Source of the DNA: Gymnothorax reevesii
Lineage: Eukaryota; Chordata; Actinopteri; Anguilliformes; Muraenidae
DNA length: 64,000 bases
Assembly: GCA_029721435.1 (NCBI GenBank)
Contig: CM056574.1
Location: 6,449,001-6,513,000, forward strand
Direction of reading: 5' to 3'
Positions within the stretch are counted from its first letter, which is position 1. Each line of letters begins with the position of its first letter. The notes below the pieces were generated by a model that saw only the letters and a list, made by a program, of their open reading frames with translations, was not told where the DNA came from and searched no databases. The translations under genes and the position numbers were made by a program. Positions 10,901 to 43,084 of the stretch are shown piece after piece.

Positions 10901-11557
10901 AGAAATCAATTGGGAGCAATAAGTTGCCAAAGTTGGCTGAAAATGTATTTGCCAAAAAACTACTTATTCAAATTTTGAAGGGCTATAACTTGAAATCTAT
11001 TTGAGATACTGGCCTAATATTTGGCTTTTTTGTGAGAGTATTTACTCAATTTTTTTTAAAGAATATTTGAGGTGGTGACCTGGCAGCACCTGGATGATTT
11101 GCCATGGAATGACCCCACTGCTGCTTACTTTCCACAAGATGACTGCTCATCGTGGACTGTAGCAGGATCTAGTGTGAAAGGGCTCAGCTGGAGCGAAAGC
11201 CTGCGCCCACACTGCTCTCCGCATTTGGATTGATTATTAACCCTTTGACTCCAAGCTTTTACAAAACCAAACATGACTGCTCTGCCCGCATTAAGACCAG
11301 ATATGTTTGAAGTTTTTATCAAACTTTAAGTTAGCCATGGCATTTCAGCACAAGTTGGATGCATTTATTTCCAGAGATTTTACATATCTAGAGCAAATAT
11401 TCTGAGAAACATGATCCATTTGAATTTTTGCTGAAGATTTTGATTAGTTGGAATAATGTCCTGCATAAATATCCCATCATTACAGAGCCTGCTGTCCATC
11501 CCTGATGTGGTGAAAGGCTGCAAACCGCTGGAGGACCTCCTGACTTACCTGGAATAG
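1831..11557 (+). CDS. Coiled-coil protein gene, 3' part (11-12 exons)
   Basis: I do not recognise this gene with confidence. Exons at 1971-2095, 3464-3644, 3749-3875, 4336-4398, 4491-4617, 5070-5202, 6501-6581, 7106-7249, 7681-7755, 8042-8122 and 11486-11557 all have AG/GT boundaries and compatible phases. They join into 402 residues and a stop. The product is rich in Glu, Gln, Leu and Arg with heptad-like spacing at about residues 10-100 and 165-375, so it is mostly coiled coil. A Pro/Ser-rich linker (about 103-165, with FMVPPINSAPP) separates the coils. The last 23 residues (SLLSIPDVVK and on) are a compact non-coil tail. This build resembles centrosomal or cytoskeletal scaffold proteins, but that is an inference. 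It is convergent with letm1, and its 5' exons are outside the window. Confidence 0.8.
1971..2095 (+). CDS. Coiled-coil gene, exon coding MESQVSREQM...
   Basis: Acceptor TTTCTGCAG, donor GTAAGAG, 41 codons plus 2 nt. Codes for a charged helix (residues 1-41 of the partial protein). The donor region has been tandemly copied into the following intron. Confidence 0.8.
2078..2475 (+). repeat. Tandem repeat seeded from an exon-donor junction
   Basis: About seven degenerate units of 45-60 bp. Each resembles the exon 3' end plus its splice donor: GCTCTGTGCATTACGGTAAG at 2081-2100 recurs as CTCTGTATGCTACGGTAAGA near 2231 and CTCTGTGCACTATGGTTAGA near 2284, with more decayed copies to about 2475. Several copies keep a GGTAAG core. 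Confidence 0.6.
2570..2700. repeat. Fish interspersed repeat fragment (SINE-like)
   Basis: Contains GGGGTTAAGGGTCTCGCTCA followed by AGGGCCAAACG. This is the common teleost repeat motif 'gggttaagggccttgctcaagggccc'. A related fragment is at 60590-60710. Family assignment is from memory of the motif only. Confidence 0.45.
2701..3463. other. Intron sequence, nothing recognised
   Basis: Ordinary AT-balanced intron. The open frame at 3138-3365 has no splice context or family resemblance. Confidence 0.4.
3464..3644 (+). CDS. Coiled-coil gene, exon coding QQRNSLQEEV...
   Basis: Acceptor CCCCCAG, donor GTAAAG, 1 nt plus 60 codons. Residues 42-102: a long coil ending EITLLHHKVYKLTSALN. Confidence 0.85.
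3749..3875 (+). CDS. Coiled-coil gene, proline-rich linker exon
   Basis: Acceptor AACACAG after a TG-rich tract, donor GTATTC, 42 codons plus 1 nt. Codes for the FMVPPINSAPP linker, the least coil-like part of the protein and the best handle for identifying it. Confidence 0.75.
3900..4326 (+). repeat. 26-bp minisatellite filling an intron
   Basis: About 16 copies of GTAGATGACTGTGGGTTTAA plus ACGTGTC (unit 26 bp, with T/C and A/G variants). It starts 25 bp after the donor at 3876 and its last unit runs into the acceptor of the 4336 exon (GACTGCCTTGTTACAG). Confidence 0.9.
4336..4398 (+). CDS. Coiled-coil gene, 63-bp exon
   Basis: Acceptor TGTTACAG, derived from the last minisatellite unit, and donor GTAAAT. 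It is 2 nt plus 20 codons plus 1 nt and codes for LGSGNSAFTRVPATAPKMQD, continuing the low-complexity linker. Confidence 0.65.
4491..4617 (+). CDS. Coiled-coil gene, exon coding VEESEVLEQLKG...
   Basis: Acceptor CTCCCCACAG, donor GTAAGA, 127 nt with phases 1 to 2. Return to coiled coil (about residues 166-208). Confidence 0.8.
5070..5202 (+). CDS. Coiled-coil gene, exon coding SSQQEALDSQ...
   Basis: Acceptor TTGTTCAG, donor GTGAGC, 1 nt plus 44 codons. Residues 208-252, a canonical coil (GELKEQLSRLQAQIEES). Confidence 0.85.
5261..5729. mobile_element. hAT-type MITE with 8-bp target duplication
   Basis: A 469-bp element with inverted ends of about 30 bp. Left CACAGAGCTAAAGAAAACAC pairs with the right end read in reverse, and both continue into GAGTGGAC. 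It is flanked by the exact 8-bp duplication GTACTGAC at 5253-5260 and 5730-5737, as expected of hAT transposons. The inner arms share CGCCATCTT. There is no transposase. It splits a 28-bp minisatellite. Confidence 0.75.
5738..6115 (+). repeat. 28-bp minisatellite
   Basis: About 13 copies of a unit like CATTAGCATTAGCTGCACAG plus TACTGGCA, with some half units. One further unit lies at 5221-5260, left of the MITE, so the array was once continuous across it. Confidence 0.85.
6116..6500. other. Intron sequence, nothing recognised
   Basis: TG-rich intron between the minisatellite and the 6501 exon. The short open frames here are unsupported. Confidence 0.4.
6501..6581 (+). CDS. Coiled-coil gene, exon coding EGRTFRKLCRD...
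   Basis: Acceptor TCCCTTCAG, donor GTAATG, 27 codons in phase 0. Residues 253-279. Confidence 0.8.
7106..7249 (+). CDS. Coiled-coil gene, exon coding ELRREVSELRC...
   Basis: Acceptor GTGTTGCAG after a TG/CG tract, donor GTACGA, 48 codons in phase 0. Residues 280-327, strong heptad pattern. Confidence 0.85.
7681..7755 (+). CDS. Coiled-coil gene, exon coding VDKLRSRLQEC...
   Basis: Acceptor TTTCTCACAG, donor GTGAGT, 25 codons in phase 0. Residues 328-352. The region 7250-7680 before it is plain intron. Confidence 0.8.
8042..8122 (+). CDS. Coiled-coil gene, exon coding KVVLEGNQRQL...
   Basis: Acceptor TTCCTCAG, donor GTGAGG, 27 codons in phase 0. Residues 353-379, ending YILDQTIRTVKQ. Confidence 0.85.
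8217..11101. mobile_element. 2.9-kb element with long inverted repeats
   Basis: The left arm (about 8217-9300) and right arm (about 10380-11101) are inverted copies at roughly 75-85% identity by eye. Ends are CAAATCATCC and GGATGATTTG. Shared inner marks include GATTCCAGGCTA, found near 10445-10456 and inverted near 9208-9219, and the tracts around 8600 and 10720. The unpaired centre (about 9350-10330) has a hairpin-ended segment at 9545-9645. I see no transposase and no clear target duplication. The element fills the last intron of the coiled-coil gene. Confidence 0.7.
9545..9645. repeat. Hairpin-ended repeat inside the 2.9-kb element
   Basis: AGCTCGCCGGG (9545-9555) is the exact inverse of CCCGGCGAGCT (9635-9645). 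Between them are ACGAATAACGTCC and a GC-rich CGTCCGCGTCCGCCCGCG tract at about 9593-9610. Confidence 0.6.
11486..11557 (+). CDS. Coiled-coil gene, terminal coding exon
   Basis: Acceptor CATTACAG, then 23 codons (SLLSIPDVVKGCKPLEDLLT...) and TAG at 11555-11557. Phase 0 matches the 8122 donor across a 3.4-kb intron that contains the long-inverted-repeat element. An AATAAA follows 62 bp after the stop. Confidence 0.75.
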   Translation, partial: SLLSIPDVVKGCKPLEDLLTYLE

Positions 11558-11619
11558 CATCTGTTTTTATCATGCGTGTGTAATTTAAAATGGTCATATA
11601 TGGAGGGGGTATTTTGAAT

Positions 11620-11625
11620 AATAAA
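11620..11625 (+). terminator. Poly(A) signal of the coiled-coil gene
   Basis: AATAAA (inside AATAATAAAAG) 62 bp past the stop codon. It is the first such signal downstream. Confidence 0.5.
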
Positions 11626-12473
11626 AGTAAATGTAGAATCTGTCTTTGTAACATTTTTGCATGTTTACTAAAAGTTATTGAGCCAATTTTTATTTTCATT
11701 GCACAAATATTTTCTTCAAAAAACTTGAATATACTCCACTGCTTGAACAAACAAACAAACTCCAAGAAGCAGAAACATTGCATTGGGTTCAGGATATTTA
11801 TTATTTGAGTTATAGCCAGGGCAGGTGTGGCTCTGACATGTACAATCACTTATTCACCAAGAACATCCTGTGAACTCAATCCGCTGATTCACTCGTCAGT
11901 GGTACGGCTAGTGCTAGCATGCTACTCTTCAGTCAACAAGAATAATTATCTTCAAACCTAAATCAAAATATCAACATTCCCCAAGAAAAGGACTGGGTTG
12001 TATCAAAACCTCCAGGCAGTTCTACCACCAGCCTGTTTCTCACACGCATGAAAATGATCAGAGTAGAAACAGACAAACAGTGACGTCAAACACAGGTCAT
12101 TTTTATCCAGCATTATCCCCCACTGTAATCAATGCTAACCACAATAGCAGCATTGAGAGATATTAAATCTCTCTTTTTCTGTTTGTTACCGCGTTAACAC
12201 TGTGCAAACATTTGAAAGCCATCTTGTGGTCACTGAATGGCTGCTATTGTGGGGGGGGCAGGATCTCATTCCAGCATTTAAACCCCACATTCTGCCAATC
12301 AACCCCCAGAGTGCATCAGAGCTGTAGGTTGGCAGAATCAGGTGTTAAACTGCTTGATTAGAGTGAAGTCTGCACCCACACCGGCCTGTTCTGAATTCAG
12401 TTCTGCACCCCTGCAGGGAGTCGTCCTCTGAGGGAAAGTGTGTGAGCAGGTTGTGCCAGCATTTCCCAGACAG
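11626..12473. other. Intergenic, no feature recognised
   Basis: Between the 3' end of the coiled-coil gene and a MITE. The 153-codon minus frame at 11388-11849 overlaps the coding exon and has no recognisable domain. Confidence 0.4.
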
Positions 12474-12477
12474 TTAA

Positions 12478-12739
12478 CCCTCTATTAACCAACGTTGCAA
12501 ATCTGCTACATAAAGTGAAAGGGTCAACAGCCTGGACACCCTGCTGGTTTTGTTTCTTATTGCCAAATAAACATTTGAGAATAACTTGAATGGTCCGTCA
12601 AGTTAAAATTTTGAAATAAAAAAAAAAAATTTTTTTTTTTTTTTTTTTAACTATTTTTCCAAATATTGGCCCATAATCAACATATTTGCCTAGGGAAATG
12701 ATTTTTACACAATTGGAAATGGGTTTGGTTAATAGAGGG
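12478..12739. mobile_element. piggyBac-like MITE with TTAA flanks
   Basis: A 262-bp element with a perfect 15-bp terminal inverted repeat, CCCTCTATTAACCAA, and TTAA on each side (12474-12477 and 12740-12743). TTAA target sites and CCC starts are the piggyBac signature. The centre is an A/T tract (about 12619-12649). No coding capacity. Confidence 0.75.
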
Positions 12740-13149
12740 TTAAGGAGTGCTTTTTACAAGGAGGCCGGAGCGAAATTGTACCAAGTACAATAAAAATAAG
12801 TGCTCCGTTTTAAATCCTATATTTTGATGAAATCTGTTGAAAATGTGAACTTATCAAATTTACCCCAGCACCTGAACATAATCAGCATCTGCAATTCTAT
12901 GATTACATTAAGCAGTTCAAACTCGGAACGGCGGTTAAATTTTGATCGTTGCAGTTTTAAAGTGCTAATTTACTTAAGCCACTACATTACGCCTGCTATT
13001 CAGCTCACAAGTTATGTCCGTATTACTATTTACAGCGTATTTGATTACACCTTCAAACAGAAGCTACAAAGCGTTGTGCGTGATTATGCCTTTCATGGTG
13101 CAGAATTCTGAGAATGAGATCCCAGTCCCTCCTGACATGCTGGGCTAGA

Positions 13150-13670
13150 GCCACCCGGGTGTCCCTTACATGGGGTTAAGTGATCAGGACCGACTGACTG
13201 TCCACTGGCTTCCCATGTAAATGAACACATTGGTGATGGTGATCTACTCTAGGAGTGCGCCAGCCATTCAAGGGCGTATCTTCTGCTGACGTGAATGTTC
13301 TCACCGAAGATTTCAGCAGCGAGCTCAAAAGGCATGAATTTAAATTTTCAGGCCTACCCCACGTGATAAAGTAACTGATGCCGGCATTTAGGGAAAAAAA
13401 ACAAGAGCAACGCAGAGCGTGGCGTACGCCCCCGCCTGTATGCTGATCAAGGGCATATTGAGATGGCTGCTGTGGCGGCCATATTAGATATCGCACAACG
13501 CTGGTTTTCGAAAGGAACCTTCCTCTAGCCACTCCCAATACGCCATGAAGAAATGGCATCAATCCGACAAGGGATTCTATAGTCATCCCACAGAAATGAA
13601 AAGTTAACGGACGGACGGACATGGTGTCGACATAATGCCCCCCTTTCCTCTTTGGAGGGCAGGGGCATAA
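13150..13670. repeat. Hairpin-ended, GGAC-run repeat
   Basis: Ends in ACGGACGGACGGACATGG (about 13608-13625) and a hairpin, ATGCCCC (13635-13641) pairing with GGGGCAT (13662-13668). The left limit is uncertain. The long minus-strand frame 13176-13754 across it has no recognisable domain. Confidence 0.45.
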
Positions 13671-14024
13671 AAAGCCGATCAGGCCCCCTGTCCATCTCTG
13701 CTCTAAAAATAAACCACCAGATGGCAGTTTTGAGCCAATTCTCAGATGGGCCAACAGTACAGCGACGGCCCACTAGCTGCAGATCAAGCAGCATCTGAAC
13801 AGAACAGAAACCGGAGGTCAATTCAGCAGGGGGTAAAAATGAGACTAATAAATCTAAGGAACGTAACAAGAGGCTCCTCAGAGCCTGTACTCGGGCCGGG
13901 TCTAGGCCTGGGCCAATCGCGAAACTGCGTGCGCGCATGAGCAGGACAATCACTACCCCCCCAAAAAAAAGGAGCCGAAACTTGGACTCATGGCCTACCG
14001 GCCCGAGTAATAAACCCATATAAA

Positions 14025-14283
14025 AGCAACAAGTAGACCGGGTCAACAACATGCCCCGCTAAAATGCCTTCTTTAAAGACACTATGAACAGAGGCTCCCA
14101 AAAATGCCACAAGGGCAATAACTGCGGGACAAATAAATCACGCGCATCTCATTTTCGAACTCCATCAAGGCCTTTATGGTCTGAAGCTACACACCAAATT
14201 TGGTTGTCCTATCTCTAATAGTTTCTGAGAAAAGCTGTCCCCTTTATCTGGGACGGACTCACACTTCGTGGCGGGGGATAATA
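14025..14283 (+). mobile_element. Hairpin-ended repeat, free copy
   Basis: Reverse-complement match to 637-931. It includes CAACAAGTAGAC at the start, ACACCAAATTTGG in the middle and GGCGGGGGATAAT at the end. The terminal hairpin is missing its left stem (ACTCACACTTCGTGGCGGGGG), so this copy looks degraded. Confidence 0.6.
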
Positions 14284-14551
14284 AAGGGCCGCGGTGAAAA
14301 CTGCATTATGAGCCTGTTTTTTTTGGAGCTTATGGGCTTTATATGGAGAATCCTTAAATGATTATGAACATCACAGTGTGGACGTTTTGGCAAAATGGCT
14401 TTTTTTTTTAATGACAGTGATGCAGTGAATTTGTGTGGAAAATGGGTAATGACTGTACACACAAAATAGAAAAAGACATAAGTCATTAAATTGAGTTTTT
14501 GATTGATGGAAAAAAATGCAGATACAACATGATTAAATGATTAAGCAAACA

Positions 14552-14557
14552 TTTATT
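14552..14557 (-). terminator. Candidate distal poly(A) signal of letm1
   Basis: AATAAA on the minus strand (TTTATT on plus) about 3.9 kb past the letm1 stop, at the point where recognisable repeats begin. Chosen by position; nearer AATAAA motifs may also be used. Confidence 0.35.
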
Positions 14558-17500
14558 GGATGAACCACAAGTGCAACGAGTTGCCGATGGTTAGGATAAT
14601 TCATATGATTGAGTCGCACCAAAAAAAAAGAAAAACAAGGCTTCAAGTTTTCCATTCAAACTAAAATGAATGAGCTTTTAAAATATAAACATGGAACAAT
14701 CTCCCAACCCTGTAAAGCCACTTCCAGTCTAATCATTTTTATTTCGGCGGTTTAAAAAAAAAAAATGTATATATTATATATACATATACATACATATATA
14801 TATATATTTATATATATAAATTTTAGTGCCGTTTCTTGGCGCCAAACAGTGATGCGTTCCTGCCACTTCCAGCCAAGCGCCTCCTACTGGCCTGACGGCT
14901 TTTGTCAGGTTGCCCTATCCGTGTTGTGATACATTTTCTAGAACAAAAACCAATCGGCGCATTTTATACAATTTTCGATAGACTACATCCTACATGACAA
15001 CGCAATGGGAAATACTTAAAGGCAGAGGTTAAAATTAAGATCAGTCAAGCGTAATGAACACAACATTTTTGTTCAACTTTGATAAACAAGATGGACGCGA
15101 GCAGGCTGCCGAATACTGAAAATGTAATTTTCACATTTTCCTGTTACTTTAATGGCAAGGCTAAAACTCATCAGACCCGTTCACAGGACTCGGCCATTTT
15201 CCTAAAAGAGAACTGCCTGAAGGGAAGCCGCAAGGTTCGGACTGAAACACACAGGTGTACGTCTCTTGCGGAACTCAAGTAATGTAGGCTACCTGTACAG
15301 TCACCTGACACTGCAGCAAATCACGATGCAATTATTAATTTAACCAAGATAAAAAGCAGTGGGGGGGGGCATCATTTACACGCTAGGCTGAATAAAACTG
15401 AAATCTTAATTAACAATAAAAAAAAATAAAAAAAAAAGAACAATACACTTCCCCGTAGAACACAAATCCTTCTTCATTCAGCACCATAAAAACTGGGGCG
15501 TTAGATCTGAAAACGCACTTGCCTACCAATGAGTATGAGTACACAAGTTACGTCATGAACGAAGAAGTTTCAAATTGTGCCACTAATAAATTATCTAAAG
15601 TGGCGATTCGGATAATGCCCAAGGTACTGATTCAAAGAGCTAAGTTCCAGTTAAATACGATATTTCCTCTTCTCCGACTCAAACGGCCATAACCACTCCT
15701 TCTGATAGGCTATCGCATTTATTACTACCAACCTGAAGAGCACCTGAAATCTCATAGTGCAAATTCTCAAAGCAGACTGCCTCGAACCTGCAATTTTTTA
15801 TTTTTTTTGGTTGAAGATAACTAGTGGCAACATCGAACTACAAACATTAAAGCTAGTGGTTAGTAGGGTACCGAGCAGTGCTCAACTTGTGATCTGGGGA
15901 AAATAAAACCGTACCGGCGAATTATCACTTCGCTTATTAATGCGCGCACTCGCTTTTCCTCGAGGTACAGACTGTGTGATGCAGGATGATGCTGCACATT
16001 TTTATCAGGATCAAACTAGACAGTAAATGTCCACATCTCTGGGAACACGAATGGACCCATCGTGGCAGGATCTGCTGATCTCTTCCACGAATTCATCAAG
16101 TGCTATTCCTAAGTGCTAAACAACCTTCGACTCCAGTCCTCAGTTTTGCAGACAAATATTAAGCTTTGTCCAAGATTAAATTCAACTCTGGGACTCAAAC
16201 AAGTCCAGGACTAATTTTAATCAGCATATGCAGGTCCTGGCAAATAATGTCCCCCTTGAACACTTCAGTCTCATCTTCTTGAGGATCAGACAAGGCCTTA
16301 TTGGTTTTCAGTACCCCATACTATCCTTTAAAATAAAAAATATACATTGAAACTATGTGGGAAAAATTCAGGCGGCAGAACAATTTTAATTTTTCCCACT
16401 AACCAGTTAATAACCAATAAGAACCTTCCTTACATAAAGGAAGCACAGGAAATCCAGTATCAAAAAGTTTACAGTGTGCGTATTACACAGATTTCATATA
16501 ATATAATGACAAAACTCATTGCTTTCTGAGGTACTGAGCAGTAAACTCAACAGTGGGTTACTTTCAACTAAAATTTTCTCTTTTATGACAAAACTGAAGA
16601 AAATTTCTGTATAGCTTATTCTAATAACTATTTGTCAATTTAAAAAAAAAAAAAAAAAAACCTCAGTTCAATGCAAATTTCAGTCAACAGGCAAATTAAC
16701 TAAGTGCTGCATTTTAGAGTGCAAAAGCATAGCTAGCTACCATTATTAATTCTGATGCTGTAATATGCACTTACAGCCAAGAACCCTTAATAGTACTATT
16801 TTACTGTACTGGGTTGGAAAAAAGAATAATTATTGATAACATCCCCCTCCGTCAATCTCAGGGATCATCTTGCATCATTCAGAAAACATTTCTGGTTATA
16901 CTTTGCAGTAAGGTCCACATAAACTGACATCAAACAATGTTAATTTAACAAATTAAAGAAAAGTTGGTTCATGGTGAATGCATCAGATAACGCCACTTAA
17001 CATTAGAATAAACACTGCTAATGCATAATCATCAATTCCTTAATGTATTTGTTTATATTTAATTAGGTTATTTTCATGCTTTTAGCATTCGTTCATGGTT
17101 CTAAATGTAAACAGCTTCATTAGTAAATGCCAGTTCATGTGGACCGTTGTGTAAAGTGACACATCTCAGTCCAAAAAGTTGTGTTCCCTGTATTCGGTTA
17201 ATTTGTAAGAAAATTTAATCAAGTTTCCTATTCAAAACAGCACATTCAAAAGCCTTCAGTGTAGTCATTCAAGTGCCTATTTAAAGGGGATTTTTGAGCG
17301 ATCATTTCCCGGTATATATAAAAAAATGGCCAAAAAATTACCATAGACCTATGCATTATCTCATCTTTGTTCAAGGCCACGTTGTTCAAAAACGCTCAAC
17401 ATCAACACACAAAAAAGTGCCAGCAAATCATCTCCGATTTTCACTCAAACCTAAACCACCAGGCTGCAGGAATTTTTCATATTCTCAAAAATAAATGCAA

Positions 17501-18481
17501 CCTTTCTTCCTTTGGTATTTAATCAATTATACCCGTCCCGTACCAAAGTATATTAATAAAGTGCGGCCCCATTTCTGCGAGCTCTCAGGAACCTCCTTCT
17601 CAAATCACACTCGAGATGCTTTTCCCTGTTACTCCTTTTCATTCGATAAAGTTTTGATGATAAACACCACATCAACACCTGATACCTGCATCTCAAAACC
17701 ACATTAAAGATCATCACACAGCATATTTTACCAATATGGCAGCAAAACACTAAAAATAAATGAAATGAAATCCAAATGAAACACTGAAGTTGTTGCACTT
17801 CTGGAATGATGGTAATACATTTGATGTGCAAAAGTCCAGAAATGCCGCAGTTGCATTTCTTTAAGATGATTAATTTGATGGATAAAAGGCAAATTTCATT
17901 AGCTGAAGCACTGCATTCAAAGCACTAACCAGATTTATGGCTTACGGACGGCTAAAATAGTAATAATAATAATGAAGTCAGCGGAACATATACAGTTCAT
18001 CATCTGCTCACATGTACACATTACACTTGTGCACAGTGTACACACACTGGTTATACACAAACACACCACACTGATTACAAGGTACGGATAGCAGAGACCC
18101 GCAGGTTAGCAATGCGCTACTGAACGGTTTGTTTTGTTTTATATTAAGTTCGCCCTCAGAATGGCCCCTGGATGCCGGAAGCTTCCAGTCAGTGAAGCCA
18201 GGGGTGGAAGTAGCTCAGACTGAAAATCCTGGGGGGGCCGCTGTATCTGCAGGGTTCGTCTAATTTGTTCCTGCTCTTTAAATCTAGTCACTGATTGGCC
18301 GAGGGATGTGAACGCCTTGCTTCCGTGGAAAGAATGGGCTACTGATGGGACTACCAGAGAAATTTAGCTCTCTGGGAGCAAAGTTTAAGGCCCTGCTGTA
18401 GGGGGCCGCTTTCGCGGTGGTGTGGGTGTGGCTGGAGTGTGTGACGGGGGCGGAGCAGTGGGCGGGGACAGGAGGCGGGGC
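14558..18481 (-). other. letm1: letm1 3'UTR (probable)
   Basis: About 3.9 kb following the letm1 stop codon with few repeats: a TA/AT microsatellite at 14766-14820 and A-runs at 15418-15437 and 16641-16660. I see no other gene in it. Its length is reasonable for a LETM1-type 3'UTR, but the true end cannot be fixed from sequence alone. Confidence 0.45.
14766..14820. repeat. TA-rich microsatellite
   Basis: ATATATTATATATACATATA and similar dinucleotide sequence. Confidence 0.85.
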
Positions 18482-40602
<22,121 letters not shown>

Positions 40603-40900
40603 TCTGACTCTGTCAGATTGATGATCTATGCAGCCCGCTTTTAGTCAAAAAGCAGGCCAAGGCAAGCAATAAAAATAGAATAGACGGGGCCGGTTAAATG
40701 CGAAAGTGTGTGTAATTAGAAAGCCAATGAGTCACCGATTGAAGTTCTGGCCCCATATCCAATCGCCGGTTGTGGCGAGGATGCGCGCTCGGCTAAACCT
40801 GCGCTCGCTTCCGCCCTCCTCGGTGGAAAGATTTAAAAACAGGACGAGGCTCCTGAGCTGCCCGTCAGCGTGATTATCGACCAGTCCCTCGATACCTGGC
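40603..40900 (-). promoter_or_regulatory. letm1: letm1 5'UTR and probable promoter
   Basis: CpG content rises at 40740-40870 just upstream of the ATG. CCAAT occurs at 40724-40728 and 40759-40763 (inverted relative to letm1), with GAGTCA near 40730. No TATA box is convincing. The transcription start cannot be placed. Confidence 0.45.
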
Positions 40901-43080
40901 CTCCGTTAATCCCGGACGTGCAGATCAAGCAGACAACAACTCTGTAAGAGATTGGTTCGAGGCCCCCGCTTGTGCAGACACTGAAGCGATTTTCTCTACT
41001 CTAACTGATTTTTGCATAAACGGCCATCGCACAATCGTAATGTGTTGGACGGCGAAAATGACAACCAGAAAACCTTGGAATATTGGAGCATCGAGGTAAT
41101 GCAGACTTCAGCAACGACAGTCCGGTGTCAGTGAAGTGGACCGAAAACGAGCGTTAGAAATGGTGGGTATAGCGGGCACCTAAGGTATCTGTCCTCAAAT
41201 GCACCCCAGAGCAGCGCCTCACAGACCCGCCTCCTCACTCTACATGATAAAAAGCCATTGGTACTCCTTTCTGCTTCCGATCATTGCCGAAAGGCAATTG
41301 GTCCTTCCTTTCTGCAGTTGAATATGGCTCCTGTTCGCATACGTTTGTTTTGAAATTTCTCCGGCTTTCAGAAAGCAATTCCCGACAAACAAGCTCATTT
41401 TCAATAGTGTAAATCACCATCCTGAAGCGGAAATGCATTTTACTGCAGTGTGTTTATGCTTGGGTTTTTCCACTGAGCAATAATTTGGATGTTGCTTTTG
41501 ACAATTTAAGCCCTTAAATACTGATCCCTTCGGCCAATCTAAGCCCTTAAATACTGATCTCCTCGGCCAATTCACTCTTAAGAAATTACCATGGACCCAA
41601 CTTGCGAACTGTGAAGCACTGGTGAGGACCAATACTCTCTGAACCCGGATTTTCCGTCTCTGCACATTTGACAAACCCACTTCCGGGACTGGCTGGGTTC
41701 AAGAGGTTAATCTGCAATGATTGCCTCAAAATGAACTTTGATGTTGAAGGTGATAACTGGTAAAGTTGAATAGCTGATTTTCATTGTCAAATGGAGAAAA
41801 TGAGAATTTGAGCATATCCTGCAGTTTTGAAATTGATCAGGCCAAAACAGAGATGCAGACAAAACTGAAAACAGGGTAAAATAAATCCATTATACTGCGT
41901 TTTTTTCTTGATGCAATAAAAGGGCCTTGATATAAAAGGCTACATTCAATTAAAAAAAATACTCCCGAGGTACATTACACGAAAAACAAATAACTTTTGA
42001 ACGTCCTGCAATGCAAGCAATCAAAACTTCATGATCGTTTAAATCAAATCACAGAAAACAAACATGAAACACCACCGCAATTATTAAGACCGACTGAGAT
42101 GCACCAAATCACACGTTCAAATGAAGGATTGGCACCACCCTGTGGCAGTTGAGGGCAGGATCAGTTCTACTGCTGAGCAGACGCTGAACTGTAAGGGAAC
42201 TGGGGGTTATCGTGAGTTTTATTTTTTGTTTTACTGGACACTACTTGCGGGACTAAGACTGCTATTACTCAGCAAAATGCAAGATAAGAAGCCAGGCTTG
42301 CTCTGGTCGGCAGATGACGTTAAGTTAGAATGTTTACTCCGAGGGGAAGTTTTCAGTGTGGCCAGTTTTACTGCGAGATCAGGGGCATTGAGAACGAAGA
42401 AGCTGGTTGTTCGAATGTATGGCTTTAATTTGTATGCGTTATCATCAGTATAGGCTCTAAATCGGCAGGTAGAACTCAATGTATCGGAGTCTTCTCAGCC
42501 CATATTGGTTGGTCACCATGTGAAACACAACACATTAATAAAAATCTATCCATCTGAAGTTTTCCTTTTCCTCGTCTTCCCTCAACATGGAGCACTGGGA
42601 ACCCTGTAATCAGAGTGAATGTAAAGTCAATAAAGAAAAATGATTGAGAACAAGTCAGGACTAATTGAGGGAGTAAAAAGGGATGTCCTGTTCCCAACCC
42701 GTTTTCTGCTCTGGCTGCAACACAAGTCCAGCGGTCATGGAATGGCAGTATTAAGGCACAGCATTACCCTCATGTGCAGTGATATCAGTAACAGAAGGGA
42801 CGCTCTGTGGTGCGGTTTGCTGTCCATCATTCCGAGGGAGTTCCGAACAGACATCACAAGCCTCGTCTGCAGCCTCCACGTGCCTGTTGCCCACTGCCGA
42901 TGGTGCCCTTTTCCCTCTGAGCTCCAAATGAATTCAGTCCCTCATGTCAAGCCTCCTATAGATGTTGCCTTTTCCCGCAAATAGATGGCAACATTAGTTT
43001 ACATTTATGGCCGTGTCCACCAGGGGTCACTGTAGGGATCTAAACAGCCGCAACGAGTCACAGGAGCATGATTTCTCATG
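40901..43080. other. Intergenic, mostly unrecognised
   Basis: Includes a two-unit direct repeat at 41509-41573 (AAGCCCTTAAATACTGATC, then CTCGGCCAAT or TTCGGCCAAT). The plus frame 42121-42453 has no recognisable domain. Nothing else stands out. Confidence 0.4.
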
Positions 43081-43084
43081 TAAA

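Noticed and set aside
11388..11849. 153-codon minus frame
   Set aside because: No recognisable domain, no splice context, and it overlaps the terminal exon and poly(A) signal of the plus-strand gene.
13176..14052. Two minus frames of 192 and 175 codons
   Set aside because: They lie in a GGAC-run repeat and its flank; the peptides resemble no family and have no supporting start or splice context.
42121..42453. 110-codon plus frame in the intergenic region
   Set aside because: No domain, no homology I recognise, and no splice or poly(A) context.
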